From the NCBI GenBank assembly GCA_964491875.1, contig CAZBIC010000018.1, positions 1-64,000 on the forward strand: a stretch of 64,000 nucleotides of DNA, in the 5' to 3' direction. Of this stretch, positions 1 to 9,200 are shown in pieces. This DNA is from JADJPG01 sp964491875. GTDB taxonomy: Bacteria; Verrucomicrobiota; Verrucomicrobiia; Limisphaerales; JADJPG01. Position 1 is the first letter of the stretch, and every line of letters starts with the position of its first letter. Made by a program: the position numbers and the translations under genes. Below the pieces are notes generated by a model, which saw only the letters and a list, made by a program, of their open reading frames with translations, was not told where the DNA came from and did not search any database.

Positions 1-695
1 ATGATTCGACGATTCCGCAACTACAAGTTGCGGACTATCGGGATCCGGCGCAGGTGAAGCGGCTCGTTGGCGAACGCACCGGACCGGTTTTGATTGTTGG
101 CAAGCGATTGTCGGCGGGGCAGGTGCTGGTGGATTTGGTCGACGCAGGGATCGACGTGGTGCTCTCACACCGTTCAAAGATTCGCTTTGGAGGTGGCGCG
201 CTGATGAAGTGGCTGAACTTCCGGATGCTTCCCGTAATTGAGGCGATCAAGATCAACTTTCTCGGACAAGCTACGTGCGGGTTTGAGGTCACCATGGACG
301 GCGGTCAGGCCCGCCAGCTGATTCGCAGCGGCAAAGTGCGAACCTACCCGGACGTGAATCGGCTCCAGGGCAATTCGGTTTTGTTCAAGGACGGGACGCG
401 ACTGAAGCCTTCGCTGGTTTTGTTTGCCACTGGATTTCGGCCGACGCTGGACCATTTGCATTCCTTGTTGGTTGACGTGCCGGACCGCCGTCGCCTGCCT
501 CCGCTCGATGGGATGGAGAGCGCGTTCATACCTGGATTGTTTTTTATCGGATTGGAGAATCAGCGAAATCTCCGCAGCCATTACTTGCGGGGCATTCGTG
601 AGGATGCCGCGGTGGTGGCGGAGGAAGTTGGGCTGCGGCTGGCGTGGCTTGCCCGAAAGTCCTCGGCTTCGGCTTCGCCCTCCAAAGTAGCCTGA
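1..695 (+). CDS. FAD/NAD(P)-dependent flavoprotein, C-terminal part (gene cut by left edge)
   Basis: The reading frame is open from base 3 through the left edge, so the start lies outside the window; the GTG at 54 is internal to the frame, not a likely start. The 230 visible residues fit the second half of a flavin-containing monooxygenase-like oxidoreductase. A beta-alpha-beta nucleotide-binding fold begins near visible residue 28 (VLIVGKRLSAGQ), with the glycine-rich turn degenerate compared with GxGxxG. The ATGFRP motif near residue 142 matches the ATG(Y/F) motif that closes the NADPH domain in this superfamily. The end (GLFFIGLENQRNLRSH) resembles the C-terminal FAD-contacting segment in which the enzyme names its product site. 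Substrate cannot be told. The gene stands alone, with a 297-base gap before the next gene. Confidence 0.7.
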   Translation, partial: DSTIPQLQVADYRDPAQVKRLVGERTGPVLIVGKRLSAGQVLVDLVDAGIDVVLSHRSKIRFGGGALMKWLNFRMLPVIEAIKINFLGQATCGFEVTMDGGQARQLIRSGKVRTYPDVNRLQGNSVLFKDGTRLKPSLVLFATGFRPTLDHLHSLLVDVPDRRRLPPLDGMESAFIPGLFFIGLENQRNLRSHYLRGIREDAAVVAEEVGLRLAWLARKSSASASPSKVA

Positions 696-992
696 GCCGG
701 CTAGGGGTTTTACGGAGTAGCCGGCTGTGATTCCGACCGGGCTTGGAGCCGTAGGTCCGGCAATGGCAGCCCTCGATCAATGAGAGTAGGTTCAATCACT
801 CAAGCAACTCAATTCCAGCAGGACAACGTATGGCTGGATGATGCAGACCATTGGAACATCTGAAATTATCCCAATTTGCTAAGTTGGGATTGCTAGTTTC
901 TTGGAAAACTGCCCTCATTTGCTGTGCCTTGACCGCTTTGTCACGGACGCAGTGTATCCACTTCTCTGCCATGGAACGGCGGGTTTGTAGTA
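696..992. other. Intergenic region, no gene seen
   Basis: No convincing coding sequence. The octamer AGCCGGCT occurs at 695-702 and again at 719-726. Because it is self-complementary the two copies can pair into a small hairpin just after the flavoprotein stop, but no T-run follows, so a terminator call would be weak. The promoter of the downstream sensor kinase probably lies in the AT-richer stretch 850-930. Confidence 0.4.
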
Positions 993-3026
993 ATGAAGAC
1001 GCTTTTAGTTCTGGCTCCTCACCCGGACCTGGCAGACGCCGTACGCGGCGCGCTGGATCCGGAGAAGTATCGCTTGATCCATCGGATCAGCATCGAGGAA
1101 TCGGAACCCCTGCTGATCCGCGGCGTGCTGGATCTGTGCATTCTCGATGTGGAGCTGACGAATGTGCAGGGCATCTGGGTGATCGAGAAACTGCGTCGGC
1201 GCCTGCCCACAGTTCCGGTGATCATCTTCACTGGCACTCGCGACTGGCAGTGGGAGGAGGAGGCTTACCTTCACGGCGTCGCCCACATCCTCAACAAACC
1301 AGCCCGTCCGCGAACCCTCAATGCCCTGGTCGAGCGGCTTTGGACGCATCCCGTCGCTCCGAGGGTTCCCGTCAAGTCCATCACCACAAACGTCTCCGCC
1401 TCGTCAACCAGCCTGAACGTCAGCGGCGACACCGAAGAGACGCTGACCAAGCTTCGCAATTTCTCCGGGATCCTGACCCATTCTCTGAACTCGGAAGGTC
1501 TTCTTCGGAAGTTCCTTCTCCAGCTTCGCGAGATCCTTGGCGTCAATCGCGCGGCGCTTTTCCTCCGGCAATCCACCTCGGGTCTTAATCAAAATGGACT
1601 GCCCGAAGCGTCGCGATCGATGCGGTCAGCTTGCGCTCTCGGCTTGCCGCCCGGGCTGCTCGAGCATTTTGAGCTGTCGTTTGAAACTGGGATTGGAGGC
1701 TACTTGCATCGCGAAGGCAGGATCATTCGTCGCGACAGCGCGGAGGTCTACGCCGATCCGCAGATGCAGAAGGAGTTTGAGATCCTCGGAGCGCAGGTCG
1801 CCGTTCCCATGTTCGATCGGGAACGGTTGATTGGCGTGGCGGCGTTCGATGGGCGCGTTACCGGAGAACCGATCGGGAACAACGAGCTGGAACTGATCTT
1901 CCACCTGCTCGAAGAGCTTGGTCTCGCCGTGAAGAACATCTGGCTGCACGACCAGTTGCTCGGCAACAACGAGATGATGACGGACATCCTGCGCGAGCTT
2001 AGCAGCGCATGCGTCGTCGTCAGCCGCGATCTGGTGATTCAGCACGCGAACAAGGCGGCCAAGCATCTTTTCAGCAAGCCTGGCAATCGCAGTGTTGATC
2101 TGGAGTTCAGCGACATTCCGCAGGCGATGGGAAGTAAGGTTTATCAGGTCATCAAGACCGGCGCGGGTGTCGCGACATTCAAACACCAGCCCGCGGACGC
2201 GCCCCAGAAACTATTTCATGTCACCGTCGTGCCGTTTGTTCGGCCCGGTGCGACGGCCGCCCATGCGGCGTTGTTGATTGTCGAGGACCACACCCAGGCC
2301 GAAGCATTCCGCAAGCTGGAGATTGAAGCAGCCAACCTGCGGTTGATCAAGGTGATGGCTGATCGGCTCGCCCATGAAGTCGGTAATGCGCTGGTGCCGC
2401 TCTCAACGCACCAGCAATTGCTTGGGGAAAAGTTCAAAGATCCTGAATTCCGTGCCTCGCTGGATCTCGCAATGTCGGACGGCGTGAAGCGCGTCTCTCG
2501 CTTGATCAATCAGATGCGTTACCTCGCGCGCGATTCCGTTCTCTCGAAGGAAGCCGTCTCGCTGACGCAGTTGGTCGACGAGGCCTACAAGGAGGCGTAC
2601 AAATATCAGCCGACCAAAACGGCGAAGCTGTACTTCGACGATGGCAAGCAGCCCATCATTCTCGTGGGCGATCGCGCTGCGCTGAAGCATGCGTTTTCCG
2701 AGGTGATTCTGAATGCGATCCAGGCCAACGTGGCGGACGCGAAGATTCAGATTCAAACGTCCACCGAAAACGGATCGTCCGGTCAAGGCTGGGTTCATAT
2801 TGAAATCGTCGACAACGGTTCCGGCTTTTCTCCGGATGCCGCGCAGAAGGTCCCCGCGCCGTTCTTTACCACCCGCACCGTTGGCCTGGGCCTCGGCCTG
2901 TGCGTCACGAAGAAGATTGTCGAAGTTCATCAAGGCCGCCTGACCATCGTGAACCCCGGGCCGGGAGTTCATGGTACCGTTCGACTTTCTCTCCCCCTGA
3001 ATCTCGCTGGCAACCCGCCCAAGTAG
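993..3026 (+). CDS. Soluble sensor histidine kinase with N-terminal receiver-like, GAF and PAS domains
   Basis: A 677-residue protein without membrane segments, so a cytoplasmic sensor. Residues 1-120 form a receiver-like domain with phospho-acceptor candidate D52 (LDVELTNVQG), T80 and K102, but the acidic pair expected near residues 8-9 is replaced by APHPD. A GAF domain spans about 157-320 and a PAS-like domain about 330-435. The kinase core follows: H-box HEVGNALVPLSTH with H461, N-box near 567-580 (LNAIQAN), then DNGSGF, PFFTTR and GLGLGL (about residue 631) of the HATPase fold. By family the kinase autophosphorylates H461 and passes phosphate to a response regulator; none is adjacent. 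The missing acidic pair suggests that the N-terminal receiver may be a pseudo-receiver. Confidence 0.85.
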   Translation: MKTLLVLAPHPDLADAVRGALDPEKYRLIHRISIEESEPLLIRGVLDLCILDVELTNVQGIWVIEKLRRRLPTVPVIIFTGTRDWQWEEEAYLHGVAHILNKPARPRTLNALVERLWTHPVAPRVPVKSITTNVSASSTSLNVSGDTEETLTKLRNFSGILTHSLNSEGLLRKFLLQLREILGVNRAALFLRQSTSGLNQNGLPEASRSMRSACALGLPPGLLEHFELSFETGIGGYLHREGRIIRRDSAEVYADPQMQKEFEILGAQVAVPMFDRERLIGVAAFDGRVTGEPIGNNELELIFHLLEELGLAVKNIWLHDQLLGNNEMMTDILRELSSACVVVSRDLVIQHANKAAKHLFSKPGNRSVDLEFSDIPQAMGSKVYQVIKTGAGVATFKHQPADAPQKLFHVTVVPFVRPGATAAHAALLIVEDHTQAEAFRKLEIEAANLRLIKVMADRLAHEVGNALVPLSTHQQLLGEKFKDPEFRASLDLAMSDGVKRVSRLINQMRYLARDSVLSKEAVSLTQLVDEAYKEAYKYQPTKTAKLYFDDGKQPIILVGDRAALKHAFSEVILNAIQANVADAKIQIQTSTENGSSGQGWVHIEIVDNGSGFSPDAAQKVPAPFFTTRTVGLGLGLCVTKKIVEVHQGRLTIVNPGPGVHGTVRLSLPLNLAGNPPK

Positions 3027-3102
3027 CCGGGCGTTGGTGGGACTTCAATTCGCCCGGGCTTTTCCATTGCTGGATTGAAGACGCTTCGTAGTATCCGGGC
3101 GT

Positions 3103-4455
3103 ATGAACCCTTCGCTTGTCGCGCTCGTTTGCAGGCCTCTTAACGCGCTCCTTACTGCGACTATGTTTGCCGCCGTCATCGCCCGCGGGGCGACCATCGA
3201 GGATTTTTCCCCCAGCGAAAGCGAGCGTCAGCTTCCACGCGCCATGCATTCGCGAATGGACGAACGGCCGCGTGTGACCGTGGGGATTCAATCGGCGGAC
3301 ATTGTGGGCGGTGACAATCGGGTGTTGCAGGCGGCGGTGGATTACGTCGCGGGACTGGGCGGCGGAACGGTGGAGATCGGGCCTGGTGAATACCTCATGC
3401 GCGATTCCCTCCATTTACGACCGCATGTTTCAGTGATCGGAACTCCAGGCCGGACGATTCTTCGCAAGGCGAAAGCGGCGGTCTCGCGTCTCGGTCTCGA
3501 CGGAGATTTCGGAGAGGAACAGATCACTCTCGTTTCGCCGGAGGGTTTTCAAGTGGGTGATGGCGTCGCAGTGTGGGATAACAACGCGGGAGGCTTTCAC
3601 ACCACCGTGGGCCGCATCACCGGCCGGCGGGGGAACACGTTTTCCATCAGCATGCCGTTGAATGCCGATTGCATGGTGAACCAGAAAGCGCAGGCGGCCA
3701 CGGTCTTTCCCGTCATTAGCGGCTATCACGCGGACGGAGTTCGTCTCGCGAATCTCACCATCGAAGGAAACAAGACGGAGAACATTGCGCTCAACGGTTG
3801 TCGCGGCGGCGGCATCTTTCTCTATCGCGCGTTCGGCGCCGTGATCACCAATTGCGTCATTCGCAATTACCACGGAGACGGCATCAGCTTTCAGCAGTCC
3901 AACGACGTGCTGGTCCAAGGCTGCGTGAGCGAAGGCAATGCGGGACTTGGCCTCCACCCGGGCAGCGGTTCGCAGCGGGCGGTCATCCGCGAATGCGCCG
4001 CGCGCGAGAATGGCGAGGATGGTTTGTTTCTCTGCTGGCGGGTGCGCCACGGGCTGTTCGAGAAGAACGTTCTGGAGAACAACGGCCGTTTCGGCATCTC
4101 GATTGGTCACAAGGATACGGACAACTTGCTCCGCGAAAACATCGTGCGCTCCAACCACGGCGACGGAGTCTTCTTTCGTAATGAAACGTCGGGAATGGCC
4201 GGACATCGGAATCGTCTTGAGAACAATCTGATTGAGAACAATGGCGTTCGGGAAAACGCCTCCGGCATTCGCGTGCGCGGGGAAACGAAGAATCTCGTGT
4301 TCAAGGGGAATGTCATCCGGGACACCCGTCCGGAAGATAGCCGGAAGCAGTCCGTCGGTATTCGAATTGAGGAAGCGGCCGGCGAGATTCAGTTGGATGG
4401 GAACCAAATCGAGGCCCGTATTCCGGTGGAAGACAAGCGTGGGAAAAAGCCGTGA
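3103..4455 (+). CDS. Exported right-handed parallel beta-helix repeat protein
   Basis: 450 residues beginning with a signal peptide (hydrophobic stretch about 12-30, cleavage probably after ARG-A near 28). From about residue 70 the sequence shows the pectate-lyase-like pattern: a GGGTVEIGPGEY-type opening followed by many short repeats of the form NxIxxNxxDGIxxxxx (for example IRNYHGDGISFQQS, VLENNGRFGISIGH, IVRSNHGDGVFFRN). Such folds bind or cleave polysaccharides or act as structural surface proteins; no catalytic residues can be assigned. The gene lies 76 bases after the kinase gene on the same strand, too far to assume co-transcription. Confidence 0.8.
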   Translation: MNPSLVALVCRPLNALLTATMFAAVIARGATIEDFSPSESERQLPRAMHSRMDERPRVTVGIQSADIVGGDNRVLQAAVDYVAGLGGGTVEIGPGEYLMRDSLHLRPHVSVIGTPGRTILRKAKAAVSRLGLDGDFGEEQITLVSPEGFQVGDGVAVWDNNAGGFHTTVGRITGRRGNTFSISMPLNADCMVNQKAQAATVFPVISGYHADGVRLANLTIEGNKTENIALNGCRGGGIFLYRAFGAVITNCVIRNYHGDGISFQQSNDVLVQGCVSEGNAGLGLHPGSGSQRAVIRECAARENGEDGLFLCWRVRHGLFEKNVLENNGRFGISIGHKDTDNLLRENIVRSNHGDGVFFRNETSGMAGHRNRLENNLIENNGVRENASGIRVRGETKNLVFKGNVIRDTRPEDSRKQSVGIRIEEAAGEIQLDGNQIEARIPVEDKRGKKP

Positions 4456-4494
4456 AGCTTTGCTGTTTTGTCGGGAAGGCTCCGAAGAAAAAAT

Positions 4495-4571
4495 TGGAGC
4501 GAGCGAAGGGATTCGAACCCTCGACACTCACGTTGGCAACGTGATGCTCTACCAGGCTGAGCTACGCTCGC
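4495..4571 (-). tRNA. tRNA-Gly (anticodon GCC) with encoded CCA
   Basis: Read on the minus strand the sequence folds as a complete cloverleaf. The acceptor stem is GCGAGCG paired with CGCTCGC (4565-4571 with 4499-4505), the D-arm is GCTC..AGC, and the anticodon stem TCACG/CGTGA encloses the loop TTGCCAA, which gives anticodon GCC. The T-arm is GAGGG-TTCGAAT-CCCTT. The discriminator base is T and the 3' CCA is encoded (TGG on the plus strand at 4495-4497). It lies between the beta-helix gene and the sulfatase gene, transcribed against both. Confidence 0.97.
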
Positions 4572-4742
4572 TTCCGTTTAGCGAGGCAGAAGTTAATGGA
4601 ATGCCGTTTGATTGCAAGCCCTGTTTTTCGAACCCCAGTCGTCGCTAACCGTCATTGCATGAAATTGACCGATAGACGCCGAGTTCGATCTCGCACCCAG
4701 ACCCACTCGTTCCTGCCCCGAACCTTAATCACCGATCTTTCC

Positions 4743-6122
4743 ATGCGGATTTTCCTCCAATTCATTCTCCTCGTCATCAGCTGCAATCAGCTGCTCGCAG
4801 CCACGCCACCCAATGTCGTTATCATCTACGCCGACGATCTTGGTTGGGGTGATCTCGGCTGCTATGGCCATCCGAACATTCGCACGCCGAACCTTGACCG
4901 GATGGCGGCCGAAGGAAGGCGATTCACCGAGTTCTATTCCGCCGCGGAAGTCTGCACGCCGAGTCGAGCCGCGCTGATGACGGGTCGCTACCCGATCCGC
5001 AATGGCATGTGCCACGATCAATTCCGTGTCCTGCGCAACAACGCGAAGGGCGGCTTGCCAAAGGACGAAGTCACGCTGGCTGAGTTGCTCAAGGATCGCG
5101 GCTACGCCACCGGCATGGTCGGGAAGTGGCACCTCGGTCATCTTCCGGAACATCTGCCGCCGCAGCACGGATTCGACTTCTACTTCGGCATGCCGTTCTC
5201 GAATGACATGATGCCCGCGCCGGACGCGCCGAAGGGTCGCGAGAAGTTCCTCGCCGAGAAAAACGCCTACTGGCGCACGCCGCTGATTCGCGGGACCAAT
5301 GTCGTCGATGCCCACCCGGACCAGCGTCAGCTCACGCGACGATATACGGAAGAGTCGGTGAAGTTCATTCGCGAGCATAAGCGGCGACCGTTCTTCCTCT
5401 ATGTCGCGCACTCGTTCCCGCACGTCCCGCTCTTCGCGTCGGAGAAGTTTCACGGAAAGAGCCCGGCTGGGTTGTATGGCGATGTGGTCGAGGAGATCGA
5501 TTGGAGCGTCGGGGAAGTGATGGCGACGCTTCGCCGCGAGCGGTTGGCGGAAAAGACGCTCGTCATCTTCAGCAGCGATAACGGTCCGTGGCTTGCCTAC
5601 AATCATCACGGTGGCAGTGCCGGTCCATTTCGCGAAGGCAAGGGATCGACGTGGGAAGGGGGCATGCGTGTGCCGGGCATTGCCTGGTGGCCGGGCCGGA
5701 TTAAGCCGGCTGTTCAGCGCCAGATGGCCACCACGATGGACATCTTTCCCACCGTGGCAAAACTCGCCGGCGCGAAACTTCCTGAGCGCACACTCGATGG
5801 CGTGGACATCGCCCCGCTGCTTTTCGGTTCCGGCTCGGCGGAGCGTGAAGCCTTCTTCTACTATCGCGGAGCAACGCTGTATGCGGCGCGCCTGGGCCCG
5901 TGGAAGGCGCACTTCATCACGAGGTCCGGGTACGGACCGGACAAGCCGGCGCCCCAAGATCCGCCGCTGCTGTTTCACCTCGGCGAAGACCTGGGCGAGA
6001 ACTGGAATCGTGCCGCGCAACAGCCGGAGGTCATTGCAAAGTTTAAGGACGCTGTTGCTCGTCATCGCGCGGCGCTCCAGCCCGCTCCCACGCAGCTCGC
6101 TGAGACAATCGCACAACCGTAG
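4743..6122 (+). CDS. Exported arylsulfatase (type I, formylglycine-dependent)
   Basis: 459 residues from an ATG chosen because a signal peptide follows at once (FLQFILLVISCNQLLA, cleavage near residue 20); the frame is open further upstream but that extension is Arg-rich and has no signal. The metal-binding Asp pair D31-D32 (IIYADDLGWGDLGCYG) and the sulfatase signature CTPSRAALMTGRYP with C71 identify a type I sulfatase. C71 is the residue converted to formylglycine by FGE in this family. It hydrolyses sulfate esters in the periplasm or outside the cell, plausibly on sulfated polysaccharides or sulfolipids. It lies 79 bases upstream of the large fusion gene on the same strand, so co-transcription is likely. 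Confidence 0.9.
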   Translation: MRIFLQFILLVISCNQLLAATPPNVVIIYADDLGWGDLGCYGHPNIRTPNLDRMAAEGRRFTEFYSAAEVCTPSRAALMTGRYPIRNGMCHDQFRVLRNNAKGGLPKDEVTLAELLKDRGYATGMVGKWHLGHLPEHLPPQHGFDFYFGMPFSNDMMPAPDAPKGREKFLAEKNAYWRTPLIRGTNVVDAHPDQRQLTRRYTEESVKFIREHKRRPFFLYVAHSFPHVPLFASEKFHGKSPAGLYGDVVEEIDWSVGEVMATLRRERLAEKTLVIFSSDNGPWLAYNHHGGSAGPFREGKGSTWEGGMRVPGIAWWPGRIKPAVQRQMATTMDIFPTVAKLAGAKLPERTLDGVDIAPLLFGSGSAEREAFFYYRGATLYAARLGPWKAHFITRSGYGPDKPAPQDPPLLFHLGEDLGENWNRAAQQPEVIAKFKDAVARHRAALQPAPTQLAETIAQP

Positions 6123-6201
6123 CGCAGCTGGATTCACATCGCTGGCGTTTGCCGGTGTCTCAGGGCTGGCGCAATGGCGCGGGCGCGGAGTAATAAAGGG
6201 C

Positions 6202-9200
6202 ATGCACGCGCTCCTTTCCTGTCGAAACGTTCTCTTCTCGTGCCTTGCCCTGTTGATCCCGGCGACAGTTTCTCCTGCTGACGCGGCGGAGCACGGTGTA
6301 TTTCGCGCCGGCGCGCAACTCGTTGACATCGCTCCGACGAACTATCCCGTGCTCGTGAACGCCATGTTCACGGAGCGTACGGCTACCAATGCCGTCGATC
6401 CGCTTCACGTTCGAGCGCTGGCGCTGGATGATGGTTCGACCCGAATCGTGTTTGCCATCGTGGACATCTGCATGATCGCGCGCGACTTGATCGATCGCGC
6501 GAAGGAACAGGCCAGTCGTGCCACGGGAATCCCCACGGACAGAATGCTCGTTTCCGCGACTCACACGCATTCCGCGCCGTCGGCGATGGGCTGCCTCGGC
6601 AGTCGCATGGACACCAATTACGCCCGCTATCTCGAACCGCGCATTGCGGACGCGATCGTGGGTGCGGTGAAGAAGCTTCAGCCGGCGCGGATTGGCTGGG
6701 GCGTGATTGAGGACTGGGAGCACACTTTCAACCGCCGATGGGTTCGGCGACCGGATCGAATGCTGACGGATCCGTTTGGCGACCGGAACATCCGCGCGAA
6801 CATGCATCCGGGCCACAACAGTCCGGACGCCATCGGGCCGTCCGGTCCGGTCGATCCCGATTTGTCTGTGGTTGCCCTGCAATCTCTCGACGGTCGTCCG
6901 CTGGCGTTGCTCGCCAACTACTCTCAGCACTACTACGACTCGCCGCTGCTGTCCTCCGACTACTTCGGTCGGTTCTGTGATCACATCGGTTCGATGCTGA
7001 CTGCCGGTGCCGAGCCGGAGAAAGCCCGCTTCGTGGCGATGATTTCGCAGGGAACGAGCGGCGATCTGGCGCGCATGGATTACGGTGGCGAGGCGCGCAA
7101 CATCGGCTACGACGCGTATGCTCGGGAGCTGGCTGAGAAAGCCGCGGGTGTCGTTCGCTCCATGAAGTTCCACGATTGGGTGCCGCTGAAAATGGCGGAG
7201 CGCACGCTCGCGTTGAATTACCGCACGCCGAACGAGGCCCGGCTCGCTTGGGCGCGGCAGATGGCGGCGACGTTGCAGGGACGGCTTCCGCGAACGCAGC
7301 CGGAAATCTACGCGCTCGAATCCATTTACCTCCACGAGCGGCCCCGGACGGAGCTGAAGCTTCAAGCCATCGGCATCGGCGAGCTCGGCATTGCGGCCAT
7401 TCCCAATGAGGTTTACGCGATCACCGGATTGAAGCTGAAGGCGCAGAGTCCCTTTGCCACGACGTTCAACATCGAGCTCGCGAACGGTGCGGAGGGTTAC
7501 ATTCCGCCGCCGGAACAGCACAGGCTCGGTGGTTACACCACATGGCCTGCGCGGACGGCCGGTCTCGAATTGGAGGCGGAACCGCGCATCGTCGAGACGT
7601 TGTTGAGCCTGCTCGAAGATGTCTCCGGCAAGCCGCGCCGGGCGATGACGGACACGCATGGCCCCTTTCCGAAGGCGGTTCTCGAATCGAAACCCATCGC
7701 GTACTGGCGCTTGAATGAGAGCGTGATTCCCACGGCGCACGACGCAACCGGGCAGGGCCGGAGCGCGACGTTCGAAGATGGCGTGGCGTTGTATCTGCCG
7801 GGCGCGAGCCAGACGATCGGCTTTCAACCACCGCGTCCTGAAACGCCAAACGCCTTCAGCGGCGATCAAATCAATCGCGCGCCGCACTTCGCCGGTGGTC
7901 GCATTCGCGCCGCGGTTCCGCTGAAGGACATCTACTCGGTGGAACTCTGGTTTTGGAACGGACTCCAGAACGACGCCCGCGCGGTCACTGGCTACTTCTT
8001 CTCTCGGGGCACGGATCGCGATGCCGCCGCGGCTGGTGATCATCTTGGCCTTGGTGGCACGCATCAGCCGGAACAGACCGGGCGATTGATCTTCTTCAAT
8101 GGGAATGAACGCAACACGGTGCTCGTGGGTCGCACGCCGATTGAACGTCGCCAATGGCATCACGTCGTGCTCGTGCGCGAGGGGCGCAAGGTGACGGTTT
8201 ATCTAGACGGCAACAGTTCGCCGGAGATCGTGGGTGATGCCGACGTCACAGTTGCTCCCGAAGTGCAGTCTGTTTTCCTCGGCGGTCGTTGCGATAACTT
8301 CGCCAACCTCGAAGGCAAGTTGGATGAGGTTTCCGTTTACTCCCGCGCCCTGACCGCGAATGAAGTCGCGGCACACTATCGCGTGAGCGGATTTCCGCCA
8401 CGGGTCGCCAAGCCCGCGACGGCCGCGGCCGTCGTGCCGCCGCTGTCGCCCGCAGAATCGCTCGCGAAGATTCACGTGCCGGACGGCTTCAAGGTGGAAC
8501 TAGTCGCCGCGGAGCCGCTGTTGGAATCGCCCGTCGCCATCGATTGGGACGAACGCGGCCGGCTCTGGGTCGTGGAGATGGTCGATTATCCGCTGGGCCT
8601 CGATGGCAAAGGAAAACCCGGCGGCCGCGTCCGGGTGCTCGAAGATGCCGATGGCGATGGGCGCTACGACAAGACGACGCTGTTCGCGGATGGACTGAAG
8701 TTTCCGACGGGCCTGCTCACGTGGCGCGAGGGCGTGCTCGTGACGGCGGCACCGGAGATTCTCTTCCTCAAGGACAGCGACGGCGATGGCAAAGCCGATG
8801 TGAAGCAGGTGCTTTTCAGCGGATTCCTTGAAGGCAACCAACAGCTCCGCGTGAACAGTCTGCGCTGGGGGATCGATAACTGGGTTTACTGCGCGAGCGG
8901 CGCGCATCACGGCGGCTACGGCGCGGCGACGAAAATCAAATCTCACCTGAACGGTCGCGAGTATGAGATTGGCAGCCGCGATTTCCGGTTCCGGCCCGAC
9001 ACTGGCGAACTCGAGGCGCAGAGCGGTCCGTCGCAGTTCGGACGCAATCCTGACGACTGGGGGAACTGGTTCGGCGTGCAGAATTCCTGGCCGCTCTGGC
9101 ATTACGTGCTGCAGGATCATTACATCCGGCGCAATCCGCACGTGCCGGCGCCGGATCCGGTTCAGCAGGTGGTCGGGCCGAAGAATCCGCGCGTTTATCC

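Noticed and set aside
695..726. Hairpin from two AGCCGGCT octamers as a terminator
   Set aside because: The octamer is self-complementary, the loop is long relative to the stem and no T-run follows.
5593..6201. Possible extension of the fusion protein upstream into the sulfatase gene
   Set aside because: The frame is open by chance over the sulfatase 3' end; the ATG at 6202 has a ribosome-binding site and an immediate signal peptide.
4725..6329. A 534-codon open frame antisense to the sulfatase gene
   Set aside because: It is Arg/Ala-rich with no domain or signal, and the opposite strand encodes a clear sulfatase with catalytic motifs. High GC makes long antisense frames common here.
6160..8163. 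A 667-codon frame antisense to the ceramidase-like fusion
   Set aside because: Arg-rich, no recognisable domains, and fully contained opposite a strongly supported gene.
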